Shown here one piece after another: positions 21,090 to 31,984 of a stretch of 64,000 bases of DNA. Positions within the stretch are counted from its first letter, which is position 1. The number at the start of each line of letters is the position of its first letter. The stretch lies in assembly GCF_051106095.1 (NCBI RefSeq), contig NC_135783.1, forward strand, positions 204,706,472 through 204,770,471, in the 5' to 3' direction. The translations under genes were made by a program, and so were the position numbers. The notes under the pieces are model-generated. The model was not told the DNA's origin and made no database searches. It saw nothing but the letters and a program-made list of their open reading frames with translations. The DNA comes from Pogona vitticeps. Lineage: Eukaryota > Chordata > Lepidosauria > Squamata > Agamidae.

Positions 21090-21310
21090 GTGCGTAAAAA
21101 GCCTTCTGGCACCTTTAAAGTCTACTAACCGGTATTCAGCCATTACATTTCAGGGACGATAGTCCAATTCTTCAGATGGATTACAGTCCATAAAAACATG
21201 TGCCAAAAACCACACGTATTCATCTGTAAGATGGCAAAAGACTTGTCCTTGATTTTCCTATACAACAAACTAACACTGCTATACTCTTGGAAACTGAACG
21301 TCTACAAAAA
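21090..21310 (-). repeat. Dispersed reptile repeat containing a hammerhead-like core
   Basis: Read on the - strand, the element contains CTGAAGA, then a stem GGAC/GTCC around a TATC loop, then CTGAAA, followed by a block ending in ttaaaggtgccagaagg. The + strand order (ctggcacctttaaagtctac ... cttcagatgg) matches a repeat block that is familiar from reptile genomes. The family cannot be named with certainty; relation to Penelope-derived short elements is inference. Confidence 0.5.
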
Positions 21311-21899
21311 TGATTGAGAAGGGCCCAGCATTTTCAGTGTCACAGAGTGATGCAAAATTTTCTACAGTCAGACAGATACACATATAGTATAAAACATTTA
21401 TTGCTCTACAAATTTGACATTGGTATGCATTTCCTACAAAATAGGGGGTTCAAAATCAATGATTTCCAGATTACCCAGAAAGCCAGAGTTTGGCACACTC
21501 GTATACCAATACATATTAATTACTAGAGATATATGAAAGGCATTAACAGCACAGTCTTACACATATCTATCAAGAAGTGAGTCCTTCCAAATTCAGTTAC
21601 GGTACATTTTTGCCCAGGTACGTGAGATCAGGACTCCAACCAGTCTCTTTATTGGATTAAGGCAGAAGTTTACCCTCTAAAGGCTGTGTTACTTTTCGGA
21701 ACCCTGGATAGCTGAGATTTGGCACATATGCAGCACACCAAACAATGATAAATAGCAATCTGTTAAAATGGGACATTCTCGCATCTAAAAATTTTGACTA
21801 AATGGAATTGCTAATCTCAGCTAGACTAGATTAATTGAATCAGTAGCTGAATGGTAAGCCAACACATAAGTAAATCCCACAAATGCAATGGGGTCACTC
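21311..21899 (-). other. Possible G6PC2 distal 3' UTR / intergenic
   Basis: On the - strand, AATAAA signals occur at about 21398 and 21645, the nearest clear ones I see downstream of the G6PC2 stop at 22772. Whether either is used cannot be told. No other feature recognised. Confidence 0.35.
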
Positions 21900-22116
21900 C
21901 AATGTTCCCTCTAATTTTCAGCCCCGCTGGGCGAGGCTCCACCCTGCACATCTCTGCCCCCTATGTATGACTCTGCCCACACGTAGGGTTCTGCCACAAC
22001 CAGAACCAAGGAGGCTGGAAATACTTCCTGTGGGTGCACAGAGGAGGAGGAACGCTGCATGGAGGGGGGCACAGCACTGCACGCTTGTGCAGCTGCGCAC
22101 TTTAGAGGGAATGTTG
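21900..22116. mobile_element. Foldback MITE with 'caatgttccctctaa' ends
   Basis: The left end caatgttccctctaa and the right end ttagagggaatgttg are inverted repeats. The GC-rich centre contains further hairpins. A related copy starts near 24684. This arrangement fits a non-autonomous hAT-like element. No clear 8-bp target duplication is seen at this copy. Confidence 0.65.
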
Positions 22117-22771
22117 ATCCATTCTAGTTAGAATTAACAACTGGATTCAGGCCATGAAGTTTACCTCAGAATAGAGGTGAACATTCCCACACAGAAGAAA
22201 CCAAGCCACGGCCATGGTGAATATCTCTGTGAGAGAGGGAAGTCAAGTTTAGAAGCAGCCTCAAACAAAGCTCAATGCTCGCAAAATGCAAATTTCATTT
22301 ACTAGTAACTGTACATATATACATATATACATAAACATAACATGTAGTACTGAATAAAGCTATATTTTTCCTACGTTTTGAAAGAAGAGTGGGTGGTAAA
22401 GCACCGTTCAGCTGCAGATTGGCAGGTGTGGAAAAGTCCAGTGAGGTTTGACAACCAATACTCATATCTAAAACCTTCCACAGATACTGAAAAACCCAGA
22501 TAGCTATGTCTCAAAATTACAATTTTAAAAAATATTTGGAGAATTAAATTGACATCCTAACCTATCAGTCCTTCCTCCCCCCCCCCCCATTTTCTTCTTG
22601 TTCGATATAAGGACCCCAGTCTTGGACGTAAATGTCTTTTTTAAATTTTAAAAACCAGTAATGCACCCTCGGTTGCTCAGAATGGGGGAAAAACAAGATA
22701 ACATTCCAAGCTTTCAGTCACAGAACACCCTTGATGTCCGAAGATGCGCCATACCAAATTCACCATCACAT

Positions 22772-23283
22772 CTATGGAAGCTTCTTTTCTCTTGACTTCA
22801 TCAACGAGTGTATGCAGTAGGGAACCAAAGCCACGACAGTAAGAGGGATGGCTGCACTTTTACAGAAAGAAAGGGTGTAAAATAAATACTCGGTATGGGT
22901 GGGTATCTTGATAAAGTCATAGAGTTGCAGTGTTGCCAAGGAAGTGGCTATGCAGAATACCTTGAAACTGGTCTTATAGCCATGTTTACCTCTACAGCTT
23001 GTGACGAACATGTCAGAGTTAAGGCTGAGACCTAGCCCAAACAGGGCACCTAAGTTTCTCACCAGTCCAGCAAATGGAGTTGTGTCAATATTAATCCACT
23101 CTGGATTGGCACACCATTTCTTTGCCTTTGGGACAGACCAGAGAAGATCAATGTCAATCAGCTTGAGAACCAGATACAAGCCAAGAGCAGAAACAAAGAG
23201 CAACACATTGGTCTGGATGTAGGTTTTCAAACTTGCGCTCTGTATGGCTGGGGCATGTTCAAATGCTTCTGCGACGAGCATGC
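22772..23283 (-). CDS. G6PC2: G6PC2 exon 5 (C-terminal half), 512 bp
   Basis: The last of five exons of glucose-6-phosphatase catalytic subunit 2, an ER membrane enzyme which in mammals is largely restricted to pancreatic beta cells and hydrolyses glucose-6-phosphate, opposing glucokinase. The exon starts at 23283 after the acceptor ttcacag, and its first two bases complete a glycine codon with exon 4. It encodes MLVAEAFEHAPAIQSASLKT, IDIDLLWSVPKAKKWCANPE, INIDTTPFAGLVRNLGALFG and several hydrophobic helices, ending REKKLP. The closing KKxx-type dilysine suggests ER retrieval. The five exons sum to 1068 bp, giving 355 residues, the same length as human G6PC2. The NLGALFGLGLSLNSDMF and HSLMKS segments resemble G6PC2, not G6PC1. 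Confidence 0.97.
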
Positions 23284-24683
23284 CTGTGAATGGGAAACAA
23301 GACAAGAAGAGAGGTTGGGTTACATAAACTGGGTTTCAAATTTAGCTTTAAAACCAGAGGGAGCATTGGACCAATCTCAGAAATCACATGATATATATTC
23401 CTCCATAAATGGCAATAAATAGAACAGAATATAACATAATATTCTGTAACATGTGCACAGTCCTGAAGAGCTGGATTTTTCCAGATTTTATCCAGTGCCA
23501 TCCTTCCAGTAGCAGAACAGACGTCTCTGGCAGACTGAAGTTCCCTCTTCTCCAACACTGTTCAAAAGCTGAGGGGGGTGGGGAAGGGAAACTCCCATGT
23601 GGTGTATTCACAGATTGTGATCCATAAAGGAATGGGCCCAGAGGCAATCAGGGCTTCTTCCATACGGGGGGGGGGGGGAGGACACGCTGAGTGAACCAGC
23701 CCACAGAAATCTAGAGTACGATGGCTCACCAACATTTTGTATGAATCCAACCCGAAGTTATTCCTGTAAGAGGGCTGTGTGCTCACCGTAGTCTGCGAAG
23801 GAGCTCTCAAGCAAAGAAGTTTAAACCAATACGCAAAATTCAGATCCCATCAACTCCACCAGACTTCTTAATTGCCTCGTTATACGGTTTGTCAAGCCAG
23901 TCTGTTGCAGCAGCCTTGTGAAAAGTCACAACAGCCAGATTTTTTCCTGTTGTGCAAGTCTTACAAGCACAGAAGCCCACTCCAGGTCTGTTCATTGCCA
24001 CTGCACCAGAATTTCTGACCCTCCGTAGCAATTTGCCTACTCATTTCTTTCTTTAGCACAAACTCTCTCTTATCCTCTTGGTTGATATCTGGCATCATCA
24101 CAGCCTTACCTGTCCATTGGCCCCTCCTTGCACCAAGTCCATGCTTGCAAGAAGGAGGTGGCTACTTTTCTCCCTCTGTCTCAATTCCTGCATTATTTAT
24201 TATGTAATTTATTACATTTGCACCCATTTTTCCACTAAAAAAATGCTCAAAGCAGCTTACAAATTTCTTAAAAGAATAAACACAGGTAAAATCATATTTT
24301 ATCTAAAAACTCAAATTTACAAGATTTTATAGTTAAATCCACTAAATCCATTAAAATAAATCAAGATGTCTTTCTTTTTTCTCTATACAGTACAGAGTAG
24401 ATGTGGTAAACTGAATTTCTTTAGAATGAAAGTTGGGGGTGGAAGGGGGACATCTCATGACAGAGGTTGACAAAATTAAACATGGTGTGGGGAACAAGTC
24501 TAGGGAAGACCTGTCCCCCAAGTACTGGAACTGGGGCATCCCAGTGAAATGGATGGGTAGCTAAATTAAGAAATTTCCTGGGTCGTTTCAAAGACAGACT
24601 ACTAGATAGTGGATGTAGGAAGAGCCACTAGCCACAAAGGGCTATGTTGTTCTATCCAACGGCTTCCATTCATTTGCTTGGAT

Positions 24684-24885
24684 ACAACATTCCCTCTAAG
24701 CTGCACAGTCGCACAGCGCTTTCTCAGGCATGCGCAGTACTGCATCAAGCTTGTGCCCCCAAAACCAGAGTTTATGCCCCTTTGGTTCTGGTTGTGGCTG
24801 GAGCCGGGGGGGGGGCAGAGCTGCATGCAGGGAGGGTGGAGCCCAACTCAGTGGCGCCCAAAATTGGAAAATGTTGTTGGATCCC
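24684..24885. mobile_element. Second copy of the 'acattccctctaa' MITE family
   Basis: Begins caacattccctctaagctgc and is followed by a GC-rich body like that of 21900-22116 in inverse orientation. The other end is decayed (ggaaaatgttg). The string ttggat occurs on both sides, suggesting a degraded target duplication. Confidence 0.5.
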
Positions 24886-25169
24886 AGTTCAGATCAGGAT
24901 CAAGACCACATTGTCTACTTTGCTGCCTTCCTTGAGTCTAATGTCCAGCTCACTGCCTCTTTCATTCTTTCCCTCCTGGGACATTTTCCTGCACGACGGT
25001 CCTAGCAGGCTGTCACCACTGTTCCTCCTGTGTATGAAGGTCAGAATCTCACTTCTCTCACAAAATATGGACTGTCTGTAAGTTTTCATTGTCTAGAATG
25101 AATTTAGAAGGTCCACAGATATGCTGTGATGGCTTACCATTGTTAGCCAATGTAATTTTGTTTGTTTGT

Positions 25170-25480
25170 TTAAATAATTGTATCCAAGGTGGCTTATATT
25201 ATTAAAAGACAATATTAAAGCTAACAACAACGAGTATACTGTACAAGTATTAAAAAGCACCAAACAAATACCATAGAAAACACACAAGCAACACCAAAAC
25301 ACAATTAAAGCAGTAAGGTACAACAATCCATTCAGGTAGCCAGTCACTGAGAGAAAGCTTGCCTGAAGAGAAAGGTCTTCACCTGATTGCAGAAGGACAG
25401 CAAAGATGGGGCCAGCCTGGCCTCCTGTGGGAAACCCTGGAATTCTGTTGCTTGGTATAGTAACTTACAACCAGAGCAGG
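25170..25480 (-). mobile_element. L2/CR1-type LINE 3' fragment
   Basis: On the - strand the fragment encodes the C-terminal tail RLAPSLLSFCNQVKTFLFRQ, followed by a 3' UTR with the block that lies against 'ccaccttggatacaattatt'. A close relative lies at 47735-47960 on the same strand (RLAPSLLSFHKQAKTFFFRQ). 5'-truncated. Confidence 0.7.
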
Positions 25481-25786
25481 CCCACTGAAGCAATGGAACA
25501 TATGAAGGAACTGACACACCAAATCCCCACTGACTCAATGGGCCTACTCTAGTTGTGACTTACAACGCTAAGCAACGGGATTGCAGGCAATATACGCCTT
25601 AAGTTTTCTTAATTAAAAAAAAATCTAATGTTAAACATGAGTGTCACAATATATCCCGATGATTGTCAACATAAATGCTAGGCTAGATATGCTTCCAGTA
25701 CCTCGCTACGTTATATCCCAAATATTTCCCATCATTTTTTAAATCGAAAGTTGTATCACCGCAGAAAAGAAAGCTACCTATCTTAC

Positions 25787-25902
25787 CAGCTATGACTCCA
25801 AGGATAACTTGATGTGGGAAATGTGTGGCAATATATACTCTTGATACACACACACTGATCTGAATAATCCAGAACACACTCCACAGGAAGGACCAGGTAA
25901 GT
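25787..25902 (-). CDS. G6PC2: G6PC2 exon 4 (nucleophile histidine), 116 bp
   Basis: Encodes LTWSFLWSVFWIIQISVCVS followed by RVYIATHFPHQVILGVIAG. The motif SRx5H is the third part of the phosphatase signature, and H174 of the spliced protein corresponds to the histidine that forms the phospho-enzyme in this family. Acceptor cttttgtag is at 25903 and the donor gtaaga at 25786. The length of 116 bp equals that of mammalian G6PC-family exon 4. The junction to exon 5 completes a glycine codon. Confidence 0.97.
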
Positions 25903-26190
25903 CTACAAAAGAGAAGGTCATGAGAAAATTAAAACAAAATCTCAAATGTCAAATTATTATACTGTCCTGCCCCTCCACAGTCTCTCAGCAGCCACAACTG
26001 TCACTCCATTTCACTCTTTCAATATTTCACCTTCTGTTTATCAACCTCTCAGCCTCCTACCTTTCCTTTCAGTCTCTCTGTGCTCTATTTCTGTATTCAT
26101 TCTTCCCACCTCTTAGCTCTGCATGTCTGTTAAGTTCAGCAACAGGAGCGCATGACAATTTCAATCTCCCCCTACTTTAGACACGGAGAG

Positions 26191-26860
26191 CTCATCCAGA
26201 TGGAGCATTTGTTCCTCACAAGGACACAATTGGTGTTCTTTCTGCCATCCTGATGACATAAGCCTTAAATCAGTACCAACAGAGACAACTAGCTAATTTT
26301 TTCCTGATTTTCTGGTTTTTTAAAACCATCTCCCGCAGATGATGTTCTGTTTTGTTTTGTTTGCTTTATGCTGGGGCACAGTCAAAGCAGGAAGAACTTT
26401 TGGGGTGGTGTGAACTTTAAATGTAAGCGCTAAGCAACAAACACAAAAATCCTGTACAGAAGATCATTCTTTTAAAGGTTTTGAAGAGGTTCCTCACTTT
26501 TATTTTTATTTTTAAACAGTTATTGAGAGAGAGACTGCTGATTTCCAAAGTAGATTAGCAATGGGGTGAGCCTCTGCAGAAAAAAAAAACTCAGATCAGA
26601 AGCTTTGGTTCATACTGTTAATCTACTTTAAAAGAAAAACAGATTTAAAAAAAAATCCAGTACAGAAGACCATTTTAAAAATATTTCTTCAAACTTTTTT
26701 GAAATGTTCTTGAACTGCTCCTTGAAAAGATGTTGATTTCTTAAAGAGGAATCAGTGTGGATACAACCCTGATAAGATCCACCTTTATTTGGCATTAAGC
26801 AGCACTAACAGGCACAAAGGGGAAAAGAACAAACCCTCCAACTAGGTGAACCCTGGGAAA
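26191..26860. repeat. Dispersed repeat / candidate foldback element
   Basis: Starts agagctcatccagatggagc and ends in a block (cagcactaacaggcacaaag) that reappears reversed at about 55343-55440, together with its gctcatccaga end. Inside, 'tacagaagatcattctttt' and 'tacagaagaccatttt' at about 26455 and 26662 form a degenerate internal duplication. No coding capacity. It lies in G6PC2 intron 3. Confidence 0.45.
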
Positions 26861-27281
26861 TGTAAGCAGAATGTCATCTGTTTGAGTGGGAGAGATTAAA
26901 AAGAATGACCATAAACTTCTAATTCCAGGGAGAAGAGAAGCAATGCAGATATAGGGTGGCAGGAAGGGCCAGCCCTACTATTAGGCAGGCTGAAGCAAAT
27001 GCTTCAAGGCAGCATATTTGGCTGTTCATGGAAGAGCATCAAACTGTTGGCTATTTGCTTTGTCATTGTTATATATTTACAGGTAGGAATTAGGAGATGT
27101 GCTTATGGGATTATTCTGATAAAAGGACGTGACAGATTTTAGATCCCTACTGTGTACTGGACAGAAAGAGATTCATAGCCTGCCTGCAACATTTCTACTA
27201 GGCAGGCATTCTTTATAGACAAAGTACATTTTCACCATATGTTCAAAATATAGACAAACTATATTTCTTTATAGACATACT

Positions 27282-28591
27282 AAATTTTAAACCAAATCCC
27301 TTATGAATACACAGTGGGAGTGAAGAACAGATTTAAGGAACTGGATTTGGTGGACAGAGTGCCTGAAGAACTATGGATGGAGGCTCGCAACATTGTACAG
27401 GAGGCAGCAACAAAAACCATCCCAAAGAAAAGGAAATGCAAGAAAGCAAAGCGGCTGTCCAATGAGGCCTTACAAATATAGCAGAGAAGATAAGGGAAAC
27501 AAAATCCAAGGGTGATAGGGAAAGTTACAGAAAACTGAATGCAGACTTCCAAAAAATAGCAAGGAGTGACAAGAGGGTCTTTTTAAATGAACAGTGCAAA
27601 GATATAGAGGAAAATAATAGAAAGGGGAAAACCGGAGATCTGTTCAAGAAAACTGGAGATATTAGAGGAACCTTTTGTGCAAAGGTGGACATGATAAAGG
27701 ACAAAAATGGTAGGGACATTACAGAAGCAGAAGACATCAATAAGAGGTGGCAAGAATACACAGAGGAATTATACCAGGAAGATCTGGATGTCCCGGACAA
27801 TCCAGATACTGTGGCCTCTGACCTTGAGTCAAACATTCTGGAGAGTGAAGTCAAGTGGGCCTTAGAAAGCTTGGCTAACAACAAGGCGAGTGGAGGTGAT
27901 TGGCATTCCAGCTGAACTATTTAAAATCTTAAAACTAAGATCATGGCCACTGGTCCCATCACCTCCTGGCAAATAGGAAGGGAAGATATGGAGGCAGTGA
28001 CAGATTTTACTTTCTTGGGCTCCATGATCACTGCAGATGGTGGCAGCAGCCACGAAATTAAAAGATGCCTGCTTCTTGGGAGGAAAGTGTCGACAAATCT
28101 AGACAGCATCTTAAAAAGCAGAGACATCACCTTGCCAACAAAGGTCCACATAGTCAAAGCTATGGTTTTTCCTATAGTGATGTACAGAAGTGAGAGCTGG
28201 AACATAAAGAAGGCTGACTGCCAAAGAATTGATGCTTTTGAATTGTGGTGCTGGAGGAGACTCTTGAGGTCCCCTGGACTACAAGGAGATCAAATGTATC
28301 CATTCTGAAGGAAATCAACCCTGAGTGCTCACTGGAAGGACAGATCCTGAAGCTGAGGCTCCAATACTTTGGCCATTTCATGAGAAGAAAAGACTCCCTG
28401 GAAAAGACCCTGACATTGGGAAAGTGTGAAGGCAAGAGGAGAAGATGGTTGGACAGTATCATTGAAGCTACCAACATGAATTTGACCAAACTCTGGGTGG
28501 CAGTGGAATACAGGAGGGCCTGGCATGCTCCGGTCCATGGGATAACAAAGAGTCAGACATGACTTAATGACTAAACAACAGCAACAACAAA
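27282..28591 (+). mobile_element. BovB (RTE) LINE, 5'-truncated and internally deleted
   Basis: On the + strand the translation matches BovB: CKKAKRLSNEALQI, then MDMIKDKNGRDITEAEDINK, RWQEYTEELYQEDLDVPDNP and KASGGDWH. Next, after a jump, come TDFTFLGSMITADGGSSHEI, LLLGRKVSTNLDSILKSRDI, CWRRLL and the tail HAPVHGITKSQT. It closes with the BovB-like end 'atgacttaatgactaaacaa' and caacaacaa. The reverse-transcriptase core between about 27915 and 27935 is gone, and the endonuclease part upstream is missing too. It is antisense to G6PC2, in intron 3. Frameshifts are few, so it is of moderate age. Confidence 0.93.
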
Positions 28592-28599
28592 TTTTAACT

Positions 28600-28760
28600 C
28601 AGATGAGTATCATGGACCTTCAGGCTATCTACAGTGCCATGCGGTGGTTGCTAGCTGTTCCCTGCTTTTTAAATTGTTTGCCTGGAGGAAGCCACACCGA
28701 TATACTGTAGTTCATGCTCATCTCATCTCACTCCGTCTTTATCAAGGTAAATTTATGGCC
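28600..28760 (+). repeat. Dispersed repeat, copy 1 (shared with 29745-29885)
   Basis: The block tttgcctggaggaagccaca ... gtagttcatgctc recurs about 1.1 kb downstream as tttgcctagaggaagccaca ... gtagttcatgtcc in the same orientation. Upstream parts (gccatgcggtgg, gccatatggtgc) match too. The copies flank G6PC2 exon 3. Family unknown. Confidence 0.6.
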
Positions 28761-28934
28761 CTGAAGGTAACACCAAATCTTCTCCGTACACTGATATTTG
28801 ATCAGACCAGAATTTAATAATGGGAGTCTAAAACCAGGCTTAACACCGCATCTTGTTTAGCTGTCCATCTGCATTCAATAACAAGTGAATAAACTCACCA
28901 CAGTGGGGCTACATATCTTTACAAAGAGACTGAC

Positions 28935-29046
28935 CTGTGGAGATTAATGGCTGATTTATCTTTCTGTCTCACTGTATAGCTGAGCGCTGCTGACACCATT
29001 ACATACCAAACGCACGAAGATCCCATGGCATGCCCAGAGGGGCTTC
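28935..29046 (-). CDS. G6PC2: G6PC2 exon 3 (PSGH motif), 112 bp
   Basis: Encodes (G)SPSGHAMGSSCVWYVMVSA followed by ALSYTVRQKDKSAINLH. PSGH is the central phosphatase motif; its histidine is residue 115 of the spliced protein and is the proton donor in this family. Acceptor ttccacag is at 29047 and the donor gtcagt at 28934. The exon is too short and spliced to show as a long open frame. Its length and residues match mammalian G6PC2, including the Q/K/D-rich loop that separates it from G6PC1. Two copies of a dispersed repeat flank it. Confidence 0.96.
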
Positions 29047-29744
29047 CTGTGGAAATGAAAAAAACAAGGTGGAGGTGAAGTACCCAAAGTGGGGCATCTT
29101 AGTCTGTGTTTTCATCACACAGCAGGATTAGCTACAACCAGTGCCCCCAAATCCCACTGATACTGGGGATAAAACTAGATAATAATTATAGCACGCATGT
29201 TGAAGCACTGTTCCCTTAAGTGGTGGAAGATATCTGTGTGTCGCAGCATGTCGTTTTCCCCAGTCTTGCCATCTTGTATATAGTTGTGCTTTGTTTTACG
29301 ATTGGTCTTTGGAAGATCCCCGCTAGCCCACTTTGTAAGCTGGATTTCAGAGTCACACGTCTCTGAGGAAAACCCACGGCTGGAGGGAACGCAGGAACAT
29401 CACAAGCACTACACAGTCCCTTTAGCATCCAGCTGGATATTGTGACTGTGGTGAGAATCAGGAAGGCAGAAACAGGAATAAATAAGAGGCAGCCTGTAAA
29501 CGCCAGAGGTGCACATAGGAATCAAGTGCCAACAGCATTCCTAGGTCCCCTGCAGAATGCCCCAAATTCTCACATTTGAGATGTCTCCCTTCAGAGGAAA
29601 CCAGTCCCAAAAGTAACAGGTCAATTAACACACAATCAAAGCTAGCATTTTCATATCCCCTCACGTTGGCTGCATGATGTTTATTCATCTCATTCCTAAC
29701 CCCCATGCTTGCTGAGCACGACTTGCACATCCTTCCACCATTAG

Positions 29745-29885
29745 AACAGTATCATTCACCTTCTGGCTGTTTCAACTGCCATATGGTGCCCTCTCTCACC
29801 TGGTTGTGTAGGATAAATTATTTGCCTAGAGGAAGCCACACAAGTAGTTCATGTCCGTCACATCACTCATTCTTAATCTAGGCAG
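29745..29885 (+). repeat. Dispersed repeat, copy 2
   Basis: Direct-orientation relative of 28600-28760, sharing 'gaggaagccaca' and 'gtagttcatg'. It runs straight into the AC microsatellite. Confidence 0.55.
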
Positions 29886-29886
29886 A

Positions 29887-30083
<197 letters not shown>

Positions 30084-30709
30084 TGGATACAATCTCTTTA
30101 AAACCTAAGGTGCTGTATTCTTTTCCATATCTAAAGCCCATCCTGCGCCATATTTCTGTAGCTTGCAGACTGGCCATTCCAGGAGCCTCAGACCCACCCT
30201 TTTCTTCCTTGACAAAGGTACAAAATGTACTTCCATTCATTCGTTTCTGCTCTCATTCCTTCTTCCAGAATCTATAATACAGATTCTATATCATCTGTGA
30301 AAAGTGGTGAGTACATTTCTGGAATTTCTACATCATTCTTCTTTTTTAAAATCTTTCCTCACAGACCAAGTCGGTGAAGCAAATGTTGTCACTACACAAT
30401 TGAATCCTGTTGTTTTATTAGGGAAGAGTTTGCATTTTCTGTGACTAAAGCCAATGTTTCATTGGTGTCCTCAATGGAAAATTCTTACCTTCCCCTCCCT
30501 CTGTGCCGCCCTCTGTACCACCTGAAAGTGGGCTCCAGAAGCTTTCCTGGCTGTTCAGATAAAGTTTTGGGGATTCTCAGGGTCTACCATGGGGGGGGGG
30601 AGCAGAGCCTCCACATTCTTCAGGATTTTGGGATTCTGCCACAGACGTCCATCACCAAATTAGGCCTTTCAGGTTTACTCCTCACCAGTGAAGCTATTAA
30701 TATACCTCA

Positions 30710-31077
30710 TCAGGCTCACTCAACTCTTCCCCCCACCATAGCAACACACTTGCTAGATCTTTTGCCCTCTATAAAGAGGGTGAGACTACATTATCCGTAA
30801 TGTTTTGAATGTTTTGTGTTAATGTATTTTTATGCTTTGATGGTATTATTAATTCACATTTTTATTATTTTTATTCTTTGTTCTGTTGATTGCATTTTAG
30901 TCATGTGCTTCTATATGTTGTAAAATAAAATGAAATGAAATGAATGAATCTGTTTTAATTTCCCTGTTTGTTATGTATTAATTTATTTTTATCGTCTTTC
31001 TAATATTATGCCTTATATTGTTGTTAGCCGCCCAGAGTGGCCTGGTTGCCAGATGGTGCGGGATATAAATTCAAATA
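30710..31077 (+). mobile_element. L2/CR1-type LINE 3' end
   Basis: An AT-rich 3' UTR (gttttgaatgttttgtgtta) ends in the block 'gttgttagccgcccagagtg' and 'gcgggatataaattcaaata', the characteristic tail of squamate L2/CR1-like LINEs. The tail leads without a gap into the ATGG array. Confidence 0.7.
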
Positions 31078-31250
31078 ATGGATGGATGGATGGATGGATG
31101 GATGGATGGATGGATGGATGGATGGATGGATGGATGGATGGATGGATGGATGGATGGATGGATGGATGGATGGATGGATGGATGGATACATGCATGCATG
31201 CATGCATGCATGCATGCATACATACATACATACATACATACATACATACA

Positions 31251-31280
<30 letters not shown>
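31078..31280. repeat. Three-part tetranucleotide array: (ATGG)n, (CATG)n, (CATA)n
   Basis: About 110 bp of ATGG units, then about 30 bp of CATG, then about 62 bp of CATA, joined in register, beginning at the end of the LINE tail in G6PC2 intron 2. Neighbouring unit types differ by single-base changes (ATGG, ATGC, ATAC). Confidence 0.98.
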
Positions 31281-31281
<1 letters not shown>

Positions 31282-31392
31282 TCATGAGTAGGAGGTGAAT
31301 TGAAATGTTCTTCCAGCCCTACTGCACTTCAGGAGCTGGACATTATAAACATATAAAGGGAATATATAGGCCATGGGTAACTAATTGCCTAC

Positions 31393-31502
31393 CTGGACCT
31401 GTTTCACACGTGATGGGGAACTGTTCAAGACATGGGCTCGTTTGGTTTGGATAAATCATTGTTTCTTGGACCCACCAATATGGACGATGACCAAATAAAA
31501 TC
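31393..31502 (-). CDS. G6PC2: G6PC2 exon 2 (RP motif), 110 bp
   Basis: Encodes ILFGHRPYWWVQETMIYPNQ followed by TSPCLEQFPITCETGP. Together with the lysine at the end of exon 1 it forms KX6RP (K72 to R79-P80), the first phosphatase signature. The acceptor is tttcctggcag, the donor gtaggc at 31392. Length 110 bp as in mammals. Only 264 bp separates it from exon 1. A different frame of the same strand is open here but is a shadow. N92-Q-T is a potential N-glycosylation sequon in the lumenal loop. Confidence 0.96.
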
Positions 31503-31766
31503 CTGCCAGGAAAGAAAATATCAGTGAATACACAAAGACATTTATCAACTGTTTGCTAACACTGATTTTTTCCGTGTTCTGCTTAAAAGGATAAAAGGGC
31601 AGCTCTTCAAACTTATGTATGAAAGCAACAGTTAACAATCACTGGAAGTTTTCTTATCTTCCAAGAACATTAATCCTGTATTTCTTGAAGGTTCCAAAGG
31701 AACCAATAACAATAGCAGCAGCAGCAACAACAACAACAACAACAACACTCACAACAGCCACCTTAC

Positions 31767-31984
31767 CATTTGAAGATTAGATTGAGCCAATCACCAACCA
31801 CTGCAACCCAAATCATTTTTGTTCCAACCACTCGGTTCAGCTGGAACCAAAGAGGGAAATAAATAGAAAAAATATTCCGAGGATCTCCAACATGTGACAT
31901 GAAATTTAAAAAGCTCTGGTAAGACCTGTAATCTTTCTGCAAATGTTGGATGATCAGCACGCCATTGCTATGGAGCAGATCCAT
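31767..31984 (-). CDS. G6PC2: G6PC2 exon 1 (start codon), 218 bp coding
   Basis: Starts MDLLHSNGVLIIQHLQKDYR and ends VVGDWLNLIFKW, with the tryptophan codon split TG/G at the junction (donor gtaagg at 31766). It covers the lumenal N-terminus and the first membrane helices of the nine-helix protein. The start at 31984 is chosen because it gives the same N-terminus and length (355 residues in total) as mammalian G6PC2. HLQKDYR and GDPRNIF are G6PC2-type residues. No TATA box at a usable distance is obvious. The gene runs toward ABCB11 and away from SPC25. Confidence 0.97.

Larger units (their letters stand above)
23284..25786 (-). other. G6PC2 intron 4
   Basis: 2.5 kb with gtaaga at the 5' side (25786) and ttcacag at the 3' side. 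It contains a MITE copy (24684-24885), L2/CR1-type fragments (about 24190-24300 and 25170-25480) and short poly-G/poly-C runs. No other coding sequence. Confidence 0.8.

Noticed and set aside
31013-31298. Long repeat-protein frames and a CRISPR-like look of the tandem array
   Set aside because: Simple tetranucleotide microsatellite; every frame is open because of the repeat, and there are no spacers.
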